Shown here piece by piece: positions 26,694 to 37,100 of a stretch of DNA of 49,540 nucleotides (position 1 is its first letter; every line of letters begins with the position of its first letter). The notes below the pieces were generated by a model. It ran no database searches. It saw only the letters and a list, made by a program, of their open reading frames with translations, and had not been told where the DNA came from. The stretch is from contig FR881244.1 in NCBI GenBank assembly GCA_000434735.1, positions 4,479 through 54,018 of the forward strand. The letters are read 5' to 3'. Both the position numbers and the translations under genes were made by a program. Source of the DNA: Bacteroides sp. CAG:530. Lineage in GTDB: Bacteria; Bacteroidota; Bacteroidia; Bacteroidales; Bacteroidaceae.

Positions 26694-28508
26694 TTATCGT
26701 CCGTACAGTTTGTCTATCAGGTCTGTGCGTCCTATCTTTCGTAATTCGTTTATTATGGCCCTGCGTTCTTCGGGCTTGTACCAGAAGAAGAACATGCGTT
26801 GCGCCAGCTTCTCCTTTGGTGTCTTGGCCGAGAATATAGGCTCTAGAGTGTAAGGATGAAATCCTGTGTACCAAGCTTCGGTGGCTACCGTCATGGGGGT
26901 AGGGGTGAAGTCTTGCACCTGCTCCAGATGGAAGTCGAGCTTCTTGGTGATTACCGCCAGCTCTGCCATATCTTTTTCGGTGCATCCCGGATGGCTGCTT
27001 ATGAAGTAAGGTATGATTTGCTGTCGTAGATTAAGTTCCTTGTTCAGGCGGTCGAATATCCGCTTGAAGCGGTAGAACTGCTCGAACGGCGGTTTACGCA
27101 TTATGTACAGAACATCGTCGCTGGTATGCTCAGGGGCAACTTTGAGTCGTCCGCTTACATGCTTTGCTATAAGCTCGCGCGTGTATTCTGCCGTACTGCG
27201 GTTTACCTCTGGGTCTTTGCTTTCGTGTAGCAAAAGGTCGTAGCGCACACCGCTACCTATGAAGCTCTTCTTGATGCCCGGCAGTGAGTCTACCGCATGA
27301 TAGATGTCGAGCAATGGCCTATGGTCGGTGTTGAGGTTGGGGCATACCTTAGGGTGTATGCACGATGGGCGTTTGCAGCGTCTGCATAGCTTTTGGTCTT
27401 TGCCGTGCATGGCGTACATGTTGGCCGATGGACCTCCCAAGTCGCTAAGGTATCCTTTAAAGTCGTCCATCTGTGTGATGGCTTTCACCTCTTTCAATAT
27501 ACTTTCCTTGCTGCGGCTCACTATGAACTTTCCTTGGTGTGCCGATATGGTACAGAATGCGCATCCGCCAAAACATCCTCGGTGCAGGTTGACAGAGAAC
27601 TTAATCATATCATAGGCAGGAATGCGTTTACCCTTATATTTAGGGTGAGGAAGACGAGTGTATGGCAAATCGAACGACATGTCAAGTTCGCCTTGTGTCA
27701 TAGGTGGATAAGGCGGGTTTACCACTACTACCTGATTTCCTACCTCCTGATAGATGCGTTGTGCTGCATACTTGTTTGATTCTTCTTCTATATGTCTGAA
27801 GTTCTCGGCTTGCTTTTTCTTGTCTTTCAGGCACTCTTCGTGCGAGTGCAGACGCAAGTCGTTCTCTTCGGGCTTAAACTGATTTCGTTTGGTAAGGTAT
27901 GCCGTCTGGAGCAAATCGTGCGGCAATTCGGGGTTTTCTTTCAGTCGCTTGCATAAGTCGGTGATAGGCTTTTCGCCCATGCCGTAAATCAGCAAGTCGG
28001 CTTTAGCGTCTACCAGAATAGATGGGCGAACCGCTTCTTTCCAGTAGTCGTAATGCGTAAGTCGGCGCAGTGAAGCCTCGATGCCTCCCAACACGATAGG
28101 CACATCGGGGAACAGTTCCTTTAAGATTTTGGTGTAGACAATGCTGGGATATTCAGGACGCATATCGTGACGTCCGTCGGGGGTATACGCATCCTCACTG
28201 CGCAAGCGTTTGTTGGCAGTGTATTTATTAACCATGCTGTCCATACATCCGGGCGAGACCCCGAAAAACAAGCGTGGACGACCCAGTTTCTTAAAGTCGC
28301 GTAAGTCGTCTCTCCAGTTAGGCTGTGGCACAATGGCTACTTTCAAGCCTTGTGCCTCCAGCATTCTTCCTATTACGGCAGCGCCGAACGATGGGTGGTC
28401 TACATAAGCATCACCGCTGAACAAAATCACGTCCAGCTCGTCCCATCCTCTCATTTCTACTTCCTTTTTGGTAGTGGGCAACCAGTCGGTCAGTCTGTGT
28501 TCTTTCAA
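26694..28508 (-). CDS. YgiQ-family radical SAM protein
   Basis: 604 residues. The N-terminal domain has WDELDVILFSGDAYVDHPSFG, a YgiQ hallmark (B12-binding-like fold), and the radical SAM cluster motif CFGGCAFC is near residue 312, followed by a UPF0313-type C-terminal region. The start is a TTG at 28508, one base after the stop of the upstream gene; the next ATG, in VEMRGW, would remove the conserved LTDWLPTTKKE segment, so TTG is preferred. The biochemical role of YgiQ is not settled, to my knowledge. Confidence 0.9.
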   Translation of the reverse strand: MKEHRLTDWLPTTKKEVEMRGWDELDVILFSGDAYVDHPSFGAAVIGRMLEAQGLKVAIVPQPNWRDDLRDFKKLGRPRLFFGVSPGCMDSMVNKYTANKRLRSEDAYTPDGRHDMRPEYPSIVYTKILKELFPDVPIVLGGIEASLRRLTHYDYWKEAVRPSILVDAKADLLIYGMGEKPITDLCKRLKENPELPHDLLQTAYLTKRNQFKPEENDLRLHSHEECLKDKKKQAENFRHIEEESNKYAAQRIYQEVGNQVVVVNPPYPPMTQGELDMSFDLPYTRLPHPKYKGKRIPAYDMIKFSVNLHRGCFGGCAFCTISAHQGKFIVSRSKESILKEVKAITQMDDFKGYLSDLGGPSANMYAMHGKDQKLCRRCKRPSCIHPKVCPNLNTDHRPLLDIYHAVDSLPGIKKSFIGSGVRYDLLLHESKDPEVNRSTAEYTRELIAKHVSGRLKVAPEHTSDDVLYIMRKPPFEQFYRFKRIFDRLNKELNLRQQIIPYFISSHPGCTEKDMAELAVITKKLDFHLEQVQDFTPTPMTVATEAWYTGFHPYTLEPIFSAKTPKEKLAQRMFFFWYKPEERRAIINELRKIGRTDLIDKLYGR

Positions 28509-28509
28509 A

Positions 28510-28833
28510 TTATGCTTCCTCTTCTTCTGTGTCTTCAGATTGTTCGCGCTCCCATTTTATGTATAGCTGGATAAGTTGGAACAGTCCGAACGCTTTCATA
28601 TTGTTATGGTAAATTACATCAATGCACAAGTCGAGCAAATCTTTGCAATCGTTTTCGCTCGAAGCGATAAGTGAACGGATATTCAGTTTCAGTTTGTCTA
28701 AAACTGATTCGTCTACTATACCGTTGCTGTCTATAAGGTGCTGAAACAATGAATACTTTTCAATAGTTTTCAGGTTCTCTTCTGATATTTCCAGGGTACG
28801 TGTACCCGATTGGTTTGCTTGTATTGTATACAT
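28510..28833 (-). CDS. Small acidic hypothetical protein, first gene of the ygiQ-mnmA operon
   Basis: 107 residues, no signal or membrane segment, mostly helical in appearance, ending in an acidic tail (EDTEEEEA). I recognise no family. A promoter box (28861-28868) lies just upstream and its stop is one base from the ygiQ start, which supports it as a real translated gene and suggests coupling with ygiQ. Confidence 0.7.
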   Translation of the reverse strand: MYTIQANQSGTRTLEISEENLKTIEKYSLFQHLIDSNGIVDESVLDKLKLNIRSLIASSENDCKDLLDLCIDVIYHNNMKAFGLFQLIQLYIKWEREQSEDTEEEEA

Positions 28834-28860
28834 AACTGTTCGTTTTTTTATTCAACGAAA

Positions 28861-28868
28861 CAAAGGTA
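28861..28868 (-). promoter_or_regulatory. -7 box for the small protein/ygiQ/mnmA operon
   Basis: On the minus strand the sequence reads TACCTTTG, an exact TAnnTTTG. A clear TTTG at -33 is not seen. The start codon is about 28 nt downstream. Confidence 0.55.
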
Positions 28869-28938
28869 ATATAAAATATTATAAGCAGAAGTTTTAAAAC
28901 CTCAATTTTGTTTCTGTTTTCTACTGTGTTTATTGTCA

Positions 28939-30483
28939 TCAGTCTTCTATCTGCATCATCTTTTGCAGCTTGCTCGATAAGAAGAACAATATGATGGCCG
29001 CTGCTCCGCTCATGAATACGAATATCATGAAGAAATCGAACAGGTTTTCTATGGCAAATCCCATAAACGATTTCGAAACTCCGGCTTCGGGATAGTATCC
29101 GCTAAGCAGTCCGGCAAACTTGTTGGCGCTGGCGGTGCTGAGGTACCATACGCCCATCAGCAGTGATGAGAAACGTGCAGGCGACAGCTTGAATACTAAC
29201 GACAGTCCGATAGGTGCCAAGCAAAGCTCTCCCATGGTATGAATGAAATAGAGTCCTGTAAGCCATATCATGCTGACTTTAACGCCCGGCTCTACGTTCT
29301 TTACTCCGAAGGCGATAAAGAGATAGCCTAATGAGAGCAACAGCAAACCGATGGACTGTTTACACGGTGAGCTTGGCTCGATGCCTCGTTTTCCTAAGAA
29401 CGACCATAATGTAGCGAATAATGGAGCTAACATTACAATCATGATGGCGTTAAATGATTGGAAGTAAGCTGCCGGCATTTCCCAGTTGCCTATCTGACGG
29501 TCGGTCTGCTCATCGGCAAAGAATGTAAGCGATGCTCCTGCCTGCTCGTATGCAGCCCAGAAGAAAACCACGAAGAAGGCGATGATATAGATAACGCCGA
29601 TACGCATTTTCTCTATTCGGCTAAGCGATTTATCGGTGATGATGACGATAGGCATAACGATGGTGGTGGCGTAGATGAACGATCCGAACCAGTCGGCTCC
29701 GGCGAAGATGCCGCCTTCACCGTTCCAGTTGAACGAGAACAATAGGGTGAGTATTGCTATACATCCTACCATCAAAGCGGTACGTGTATTGTTTTTGGCG
29801 GTATTAGGCGTAGCGGTAGTTTCTTTAGGTTGAGGCTTTGGAGGCATACCGATAGGCGTGCCGTCTGGAGCTATGATGTATTTGCTCTTGAACAGTTGGA
29901 ATACTGTAGCGGCAATCATCATACCTATAGACGACGCTAAGAATCCCCATTTGAAATCTTCGGGATGCCCTGTGTTTCCTACTAATCCGCATACCAAAGG
30001 GGCTATCATGGAACCTGTGTTTACGCCCATATAGAATATGGTGTAGGCCGAGTCTTTACGCTTGTCATCGTGTGAGTAGAGTCGCCCTACCATAGTCGAA
30101 ATGTTGGGCTTGAAGAATCCGTTACCTAAGATAAGCAATCCAAGTCCGCAGAACATAAGCCACTTGGCTAACTCTACATCGTGAAAGTATACGGCACTGA
30201 AGAACATCATCAATTGTCCGATAGCCATTGTTATGGCTCCGGTTACTATAGAGCGTCTGTTTCCCCAATAGCGGTCGGCTATGTAGCCTCCTAATAGTGG
30301 GGTGAGATATACTAGCCCAGTGTAGCTGCCGTACACTTGCGATGCGGTTTCTTTGTTGAATAACAATGCCTGTACCATGTAAAGCATGAACAGGGCACGC
30401 ATGCCGTAGTAGCTGAAACGTTCCCACATTTCAGTTACGAATAAAAGGTAAAGACCTTTAGGGTGACCTTTGGTTTTGTCCAT
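28939..30483 (-). CDS. POT/PTR2-family proton-coupled peptide transporter
   Basis: 514 residues, 12-14 hydrophobic segments. The N-terminal EMWERFSYYGM (18-28) is the ExxERFxYYG signature of proton-dependent oligopeptide transporters, followed by GGYIADRYWGNRRSI, the loop between helices 2 and 3. These import di- and tripeptides with protons across the inner membrane. A close-to-consensus promoter at 30533-30564 precedes it, so it is probably transcribed alone. A second POT gene at 32405 is on the other strand. Confidence 0.93.
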   Translation of the reverse strand: MDKTKGHPKGLYLLFVTEMWERFSYYGMRALFMLYMVQALLFNKETASQVYGSYTGLVYLTPLLGGYIADRYWGNRRSIVTGAITMAIGQLMMFFSAVYFHDVELAKWLMFCGLGLLILGNGFFKPNISTMVGRLYSHDDKRKDSAYTIFYMGVNTGSMIAPLVCGLVGNTGHPEDFKWGFLASSIGMMIAATVFQLFKSKYIIAPDGTPIGMPPKPQPKETTATPNTAKNNTRTALMVGCIAILTLLFSFNWNGEGGIFAGADWFGSFIYATTIVMPIVIITDKSLSRIEKMRIGVIYIIAFFVVFFWAAYEQAGASLTFFADEQTDRQIGNWEMPAAYFQSFNAIMIVMLAPLFATLWSFLGKRGIEPSSPCKQSIGLLLLSLGYLFIAFGVKNVEPGVKVSMIWLTGLYFIHTMGELCLAPIGLSLVFKLSPARFSSLLMGVWYLSTASANKFAGLLSGYYPEAGVSKSFMGFAIENLFDFFMIFVFMSGAAAIILFFLSSKLQKMMQIED

Positions 30484-30532
30484 TTTGACTTGTTGATAAA
30501 TAAAAAGATTGTCGATTTGCTAATTAAAAGCG

Positions 30533-30564
30533 CAAAAATAATAAATTTAATCAAGCCGTGCAAA
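30533..30564 (-). promoter_or_regulatory. Bacteroidetes-type promoter of the POT transporter gene
   Basis: On the minus strand TTTG (30564-30561), a 20-nt spacer and TATTTTTG (30540-30533) match both consensus boxes. The ATG is about 50 nt downstream. Confidence 0.68.
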
Positions 30565-30605
30565 TGGATTGCCTTTCGTGCGGTCGTTGATAAGCCTTTT
30601 ATTGC

Positions 30606-32072
30606 TTACTTGGTGATATAAGAGCCTTTGTTTTTTACGCTGAGGGCTAATAATCCCATGAATGTAAGTAACCCGTTAAGCATTAGCATTTCGTAGCCGA
30701 ACTTATATCCGGTGGCGGTAAATGTGCCCCAGTCGATAAGGTAACACACCACGGGCGAGGCGATGGCTACGTATGGCACGAATCGATCGGTAGGTATTTT
30801 TTTAGTGAATAGTCCGAAGACGAATAATCCCAACAACGGACCGTAGGTGTACGAAGCCAACACGTATATGGTGTCTATAACGCTCTGACTGCCGATAGCT
30901 TCGAATGCGAGGATACACGCCACGAATGCTGTGCAGATAAGCAAGTGTACCTTACGACGTGTAGCCGCAGCCTTTTGCTCTGTCTGTTTCTCAGTCCCTA
31001 AGATATCGATGCAGAAGCTGGTGGTGAGGGCTGCAAGTGCAGAATCGGCGCTTGAGAAAGCGGCGGCTATGATTCCTATGGTAAACAATACCAATACCGT
31101 CGGGCCAAGATAGCCTTCGGCAGCGAAGAGCGGCAGAATATCGTCGCCCTTAGCAGGTAGTTCGATATCCAACTGAGGGGCGGCAATAAGCAGCAGGATG
31201 CCCAACGATAAGAACAGTAAGTTGACGGGCACGAATGATATGCCGTAGCAGTACATGTTCTTTTGAGCCTCGTGCAGATTGCGGCACGAAAGGTTCTTCT
31301 GCATCATGTCCTGATCGAGTCCTGTCATTACGATGGTGATGAATATTCCGCTGAAGAACTGTTTGAAGAAGTTCTGTTTGCTCTGCCAATCATCGAAAAC
31401 GAATATGCGGCTATGCTCGCTATTGCGTATTGTATCTATCGTTTGAGAAAGGTTCAAGTCGAGTATATTCATCACATTATATATAATAAGTGCCAAGGCA
31501 GCCAATAGGCAGAAGGTCTGCAAACTGTCGGTCCAAACGATGGTTCGTATTCCGCTGCGTCGGGTGTAGAGCCAAATTAGTATCACTGTGCCGATAGCGG
31601 TAGCGGCGAAAGGAACTCCGTAGGCGGCAAATACGTAATGCTGCAATATCAGGCACACCAGATACAATCGTGCGGCGGCTCCCAGCATCTTAGAAAGAAG
31701 GAAGAACGAAGCCCCGGTCTTATACGAGTGCCGTCCGAAGCGTTGCCCTAAATACGAGTAGATAGACGTAAGATTCAGTCGGTAGTACAGCGGCAGCAGT
31801 ACCAAGGCGATTACGATATATCCAAAGAAGAAGCCGATGCAGGTCTGCATATACGTCATGTCTATATATCGCACCATGCCGGGCACAGATACGAACGTTA
31901 CCCCCGAAAGCGATGCTCCAATCATTCCGAACGATACGATGTACCAAGGCGACTGGCGGTTTCCTCTGAAGAAAGCGTCGTTATCTGTATGCTTTCCGCT
32001 GGTTAGTTTCGATATAGTCAGCAGTACGCCGAAATATACTAAAATAGTGATGAGTATGAATAATCCATTCAT
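30606..32072 (-). CDS. Sodium:solute symporter family transporter
   Basis: 488 residues with about 13 hydrophobic segments. The early DAFFRGNRQSPWYIVSFGMIGASLSG fits the first helices of the SSS family and the Na+-site region; the LSKMLGAAARLYLV and AAFSSADSALAALTTSF segments match helices typical of this family (the latter being the conserved SxxSxL/T sodium-site helix). It carries a solute with Na+ into the cytoplasm. The solute (sugar, amino acid, sialic acid) cannot be told from the sequence. Confidence 0.9.
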   Translation of the reverse strand: MNGLFILITILVYFGVLLTISKLTSGKHTDNDAFFRGNRQSPWYIVSFGMIGASLSGVTFVSVPGMVRYIDMTYMQTCIGFFFGYIVIALVLLPLYYRLNLTSIYSYLGQRFGRHSYKTGASFFLLSKMLGAAARLYLVCLILQHYVFAAYGVPFAATAIGTVILIWLYTRRSGIRTIVWTDSLQTFCLLAALALIIYNVMNILDLNLSQTIDTIRNSEHSRIFVFDDWQSKQNFFKQFFSGIFITIVMTGLDQDMMQKNLSCRNLHEAQKNMYCYGISFVPVNLLFLSLGILLLIAAPQLDIELPAKGDDILPLFAAEGYLGPTVLVLFTIGIIAAAFSSADSALAALTTSFCIDILGTEKQTEQKAAATRRKVHLLICTAFVACILAFEAIGSQSVIDTIYVLASYTYGPLLGLFVFGLFTKKIPTDRFVPYVAIASPVVCYLIDWGTFTATGYKFGYEMLMLNGLLTFMGLLALSVKNKGSYITK

Positions 32073-32107
32073 GGTCTTTGTGTAAATGATGTTTTTATTA
32101 AAGTCCG

Positions 32108-32115
32108 CAAAAATA
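32108..32115 (-). promoter_or_regulatory. -7 box for the sodium:solute symporter gene
   Basis: Minus-strand TATTTTTG is an exact TAnnTTTG about 36 nt before the ATG; no good -33 box is seen. It shares the 332-nt divergent region 32073-32404 with the promoter of the second POT gene; nothing else is seen there. Confidence 0.5.
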
Positions 32116-32331
32116 TAAATTCTTAAAATGATATGTGGTATGAAACAGAAAAAATCACTCTGCCGGATAATCGGTGTATTTAGGCTTGTTGTTGACTTTT
32201 GTCCGTCTGTTAGGCTTGGTTTCTAAAGATGGGTAAGGTGTTGTTCGGCATATTTTGGTATGGTATGTTGAAAAAAGTGTCTTTTTGTTATTGTTTATAG
32301 TCGATTTTATTGAAACTCTTGGCCGTTTCCT

Positions 32332-32363
32332 TTTGTAAAACAATTGATTTTGCATTATATTTG
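32332..32363 (+). promoter_or_regulatory. Bacteroidetes-type promoter of the second POT transporter
   Basis: TTTG (32332-32335), a 20-nt spacer and TATATTTG (32356-32363) match both boxes exactly. Transcription would start near 32370, giving a leader of about 35 nt. Confidence 0.72.
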
Positions 32364-32404
32364 CCCATAAAATAATATTAATCATTAAATCAAAACTATT
32401 AATT

Positions 32405-33967
32405 ATGTTTAGCAAACATCCTAAAGGACTGATCGCGGCAGCCATTTCTAACATGGGTGAACGATTTGGTTACTACATCATGAACGCTGTGCTGGTTTTG
32501 TTTCTGTGCTCTAAATTTGGTTTGAGCGACGAATCCAGTGCTATTATCTATTCTCTTTTTTACTGTGGAATTTATGTGTTGAGTTTGATTGGCGGTATCA
32601 TTGCCGATAAGACTCAGAATTACAAAGGCACTATCATGGCGGGATTGATAGTGATGTCTTTAGGATATATCATACTTTCCGTTCCGGTATTGTCTACCGA
32701 GAATAATATCGGTTGGTTGTTGCCGCTTACTTGCGTGGCGTTGTTCCTTATCGCATTCGGTAACGGTTTGTTCAAGGGTAACTTGCAGGCTATCGTTGGT
32801 CAGATGTATGACAACCTTGAAGAAGATGCAGTAAAAGACGGACCCGAAGCTGTGAAGTTGGCTAAGAGCCGTCGTGACTCTGGTTTCCAGATTTTCTACG
32901 TATTTATCAACGTTGGTGGTTTGATTGCTCCGTTCGTGGCTCCGTTGCTTCGCGAATGGTGGTTGAAGGCTCACCAGTTGGCTTACAATGCCGATCTTCC
33001 TGCATTGTGCCACCAGTATATTAAAGAAGGTGCATCTATGGCTTCAGAAAACATGGCTAACCTTACTGAGTTGGTAACTAAGGTAGGCGGAACAGTAAGC
33101 GATGACTTGACTCCGTTCTGTACTCAGTACCTCGACGTATTTAACACCGGTATTCACTACTCATTCATCGCTTCTGTAGTAGCTATGGGTATTTCTTTGA
33201 TGATCTTCATGATTAACAAGAAGATATTCCCAACTCCGGGAAAGAAAGAAAAAGTAGAATCGGTTTCTTATACAGCAGAAGAAAAAGCTGCTATGGCTAA
33301 GGAAATAAAACAGCGTCTGTATGCATTGTTCGCAGTATTGGGCGTGGTTATTTTCTTCTGGTTTTCATTCCATCAGAACGGACAGTCTCTTTCTTACTTC
33401 GCACGCGACTTCGTTGTAACAGATAGCATCGCTCCTGAAATCTGGCAGGCTGTAAACCCATTCTTCGTAATCGTTCTTACTCCTATTATCATGTGGTTCT
33501 TCGGACGTCTTATTCGTCGTGGAAAAGAAATCTCTACTCCTAAGAAGATCGCTATCGGTATGGGTATCGCCGGAATGGCATTCTTGTTCCTTACTATCTA
33601 TTCTTGGATTATGGGTTATCCTTCAGGAACAGAATTCAAGGCTATGGCCGATTCTGCAAAAGAAGGCTTGAAGGCTGGTCCTTGGGTGTTGATTGTAATC
33701 TACTTCTTCTTAACAGTAGCCGAATTGTTCATCTCTCCGCTGGGTCTTTCTTTCGTTTCTAAAGTTGCTCCGAAACACATCCAGGGCTTGTGCCAAGGTT
33801 TGTGGCTTGGTGCTACAGCTATCGGTAACTTGTTCTTGTGGGTAGGTCCGTTAATGTACAACAAGATTCCTATCTGGCAGTGCTGGGGCGTATTCGTAGT
33901 AGTATGTCTTATCTCTATGTTTACCATGCTGTTTATGCTGAAATGGTTGGAACGCGTAGCTAAATAA
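32405..33967 (+). CDS. POT-family peptide transporter (second, divergent type)
   Basis: 520 residues with 12 or more hydrophobic segments. NMGERFGYYIM (17-27) is the POT signature with Gly in place of the usual aromatic, and GGIIADKTQNYKGTI matches the following loop. A long hydrophilic insertion (about residues 185-240) sits mid-protein. The codon choice is close to that of the highly expressed genes here (SusCD), and a consensus promoter and a strong terminator frame it, suggesting good expression. The substrate is probably small peptides. Confidence 0.92.
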   Translation: MFSKHPKGLIAAAISNMGERFGYYIMNAVLVLFLCSKFGLSDESSAIIYSLFYCGIYVLSLIGGIIADKTQNYKGTIMAGLIVMSLGYIILSVPVLSTENNIGWLLPLTCVALFLIAFGNGLFKGNLQAIVGQMYDNLEEDAVKDGPEAVKLAKSRRDSGFQIFYVFINVGGLIAPFVAPLLREWWLKAHQLAYNADLPALCHQYIKEGASMASENMANLTELVTKVGGTVSDDLTPFCTQYLDVFNTGIHYSFIASVVAMGISLMIFMINKKIFPTPGKKEKVESVSYTAEEKAAMAKEIKQRLYALFAVLGVVIFFWFSFHQNGQSLSYFARDFVVTDSIAPEIWQAVNPFFVIVLTPIIMWFFGRLIRRGKEISTPKKIAIGMGIAGMAFLFLTIYSWIMGYPSGTEFKAMADSAKEGLKAGPWVLIVIYFFLTVAELFISPLGLSFVSKVAPKHIQGLCQGLWLGATAIGNLFLWVGPLMYNKIPIWQCWGVFVVVCLISMFTMLFMLKWLERVAK

Positions 33968-33996
33968 TATATTATACATTATTATATATAGCAGTT

Positions 33997-34048
33997 AAAA
34001 AACTTGTCCGTGAATGCTGTATCAAAGCACTCACGGACAAGTTTTTTT
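33997..34048 (+). terminator. Intrinsic terminator of the second POT gene
   Basis: AAAAAACTTGTCCGTGA (33997-34013) pairs with TCACGGACAAGTTTTTT (34031-34047); TGCT/AGCA extends the stem inside. A run of T closes the 3' arm. Confidence 0.88.
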
Positions 34049-34068
34049 TATGACGGTACCTCGTCTTC

Positions 34069-34100
34069 TTTCGTTATTCAATGATTTTTCCGTACTTTTG
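34069..34100 (+). promoter_or_regulatory. Promoter of mfd
   Basis: TACTTTTG (34093-34100) is an exact -7 box, with a TTTCG about 19 nt upstream as an imperfect -33 box. The mfd ATG is 20 nt after the -7 box. Confidence 0.55.
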
Positions 34101-34120
34101 TGCATCTATAAGCAAAAACA

Positions 34121-37100
34121 ATGGAAATAACTGAACTTCAACATAATTATTTCAGTCATCCCGCGTCAAAAGGACTTATTGCTCTTATGGACGATGCTTC
34201 CGTTAAGACTATATTCCTTGAGGGAACTCACGCATCGTGCGCTTCACTTTTCGCTTCTGCGATAATAAAGAATCATCCGGGTGTTAATCTGTTTATACTT
34301 AACGATCAAGAAGAGGCGGGGTATTTCTATCACGACATGGTACAGGCAAATGGCGATGAAGATATTTTGTTTCTGCCTTCATCGTATCGGCGTGCCATTA
34401 AGTACGGACAGAAAGACAGTGCCAACGAGATATTACGCACAGAGGTGCTGAGCCGTTTAGAGCGTAAGGTGCCGGTTACGGTAGTTTCATATCCGGAGGC
34501 GTTGGCAGAAAAGGTAGTATCGCCCAAAACATTGTCGGACAAAACGCTGCGCCTTAAAGTTGGGCAACAGATAGAAACCGATAAGATCGCCGAAGAGTTG
34601 GTAGGCTACGGTTTTGAACATGTAGACTATGTGTACGAGCCGGGACAATTCGCTACCCGTGGAAGCATTGTCGATGTGTATTCGTATGCTTCTGAATATC
34701 CTTATCGAATAGATTTCTTTGGCGATGAGATAGACAGCATCCGTACTTTCGAAGTCGATTCACAATTATCTAAAGAGAAGAAAGAGTCGGTAAGCATAGT
34801 GCCCGAAATGGCGCAAACCGACGGTTGCGATATATGTTTCTTGGAGTTTCTGCCTAAAGATGCCTTCTTGTGGGTGAAAGATTTGCTTTGGGTACGCGAG
34901 CGTATACAGAGCATTCATGATGAAGAGTTCTCTTCTCAAGCTTTACAGGCATACGAAGGCGAGGCTACCGACTTGGATAGTTTGAAGAAGATGCTTGTTG
35001 ACGGAGCCGATTTTGCTGCCCAAGCTCTGGAGTTCCGACGGATAGAGTTCGGCAACAAGCCGGTAGGCACTCCGCAGGCTACTTTGAAGTTCGAGACTTC
35101 TATGCAACCCATCTTTCATAAGAACTTTGATTTGGTATCGAGCGCACTGACCGATTTCTTGCAGCGTGGATATAAAATCTTTATCTGCTCGGATAGCGTG
35201 AAGCAGACCGACCGCTTGAGGGATATATTCAAGGAGAGGGGAGATAAGATTGAATTCACTCCGGTAGACCGTACTCTTCACGAGGGTTTCGTAGATCATA
35301 CATTGAAGTACTGCGTTTTTACCGATCATCAGATATTCGACCGTTTTCATAAATACAATTTGCGTAGCGACAAGGCACGCAGTGGCAAGGTGGCTCTTTC
35401 GCTCAAAGAGTTGAATCAGTTTGAGCCGGGCGATTACGTGGTGCACATAGATCACGGAATAGGTAAGTTTGCAGGCTTGGTTCGTATCCCCAACGGAAAT
35501 ACCACTCAAGAGGTTATCAAGCTGATTTATCAGAATGACGATGTGGTGTTCGTGTCTATTCACTCGCTTCATAAAATCTCTAAATATAAAGGTAAGGAAG
35601 GCGAAGAACCGCGCATAAGCAAGTTGGGCACGGGTGCTTGGGAGAAGATGAAAGAACGTACCAAGTCGAAGATTAAAGACATAGCGCGCGATTTGATTAA
35701 GTTATATTCTCAGCGAAAGCAGGAGAAAGGATACCAATATAGTGCCGACAGCTTCTTGCAGCATGAGTTGGAAGCCAGCTTTATATACGAAGATACCCCC
35801 GACCAGCTGAAGGCTACTCAGGATGTAAAGGCGGATATGGAGAGCAATCGTCCGATGGACCGCCTGGTGTGTGGTGACGTAGGATTCGGTAAGACAGAAG
35901 TTGCCGTGCGTGCGGCTTTCAAGGCTGTAGCCGACAATAAGCAGGTGGCGGTGTTAGTACCTACCACGGTCTTGGCGTTTCAGCACTACCAGACATTTAA
36001 GAAACGACTAGAAGGTATGCCGTGCAAGGTAGATTATCTTACACGTGCCCGTACTGCAAAGGATACCAGCCGCATATTGAAGGAATTGGCTAATGGTGAT
36101 ATTAATATAATAATAGGTACTCATAAGGTGATAGGCAAGAGCGTGAAGTTTAAAGACTTGGGCTTGCTCATTATCGATGAGGAACAGAAGTTCGGTGTTA
36201 GTGTGAAAGAAAAACTCCGTCAGCTTAAGGTGAACGTGGATACGCTTACCATGACCGCTACGCCTATACCTCGTACATTGCAGTTCTCGCTGATTGGTGC
36301 GCGCGACCTTTCTGTCATTCAGACTCCGCCGCCCAACCGCTATCCTATACAGACCGAGGTGCATACTTTTAATGAGGAGGTTATCACCGATGCCATCAAT
36401 TTCGAGATGAGCCGTAACGGACAGGTGTTCTTCGTGAACAACCGGATTCAGAATCTGGCGGAGCTGAAAGCGATGATTCTGCGTAATATCCCCGACTGTC
36501 GTGTATGTATAGGGCACGGACAGATGCAACCCGATGAGTTGGAAAAGATAATCATCGACTTTGCCAATTACGATTACGATGTGCTGCTTGCCACTACTAT
36601 CATAGAGAGCGGTATAGATATACCTAACGCCAATACCATCATAATCAATCAGGCGCAGAACTTCGGACTTAGCGACTTGCATCAGATGCGTGGTAGAGTG
36701 GGCAGAAGTAATAAAAAGGCGTTCTGCTACTTGCTTGCTCCACCGTTGGCATCGCTTACTCCCGAGGCTAAACGCCGTTTGCAGGCCATAGAGAACTTCA
36801 GCGATTTGGGTAGCGGCATTCACATTGCCATGCAAGACCTTGATATCCGAGGTGCCGGAAACATGTTGGGCGCCGAGCAAAGCGGATTCATAGCCGACTT
36901 GGGTTACGAAACCTATCAGAAGATTCTTAATGAGGCTGTAACCGAGTTGAAGAACGACGAGTTTGCCGAGCTTTATGCCGACGAGAACAAATCGGGCGAC
37001 AGCCGCATCAGTGGAGAAGAGTTTGTAGACGAATGTAATGTAGAAAGCGACCTTGAGTTGTTGTTCCCCAACGAATACATTCCAAGTAGCAGCGAACGTA

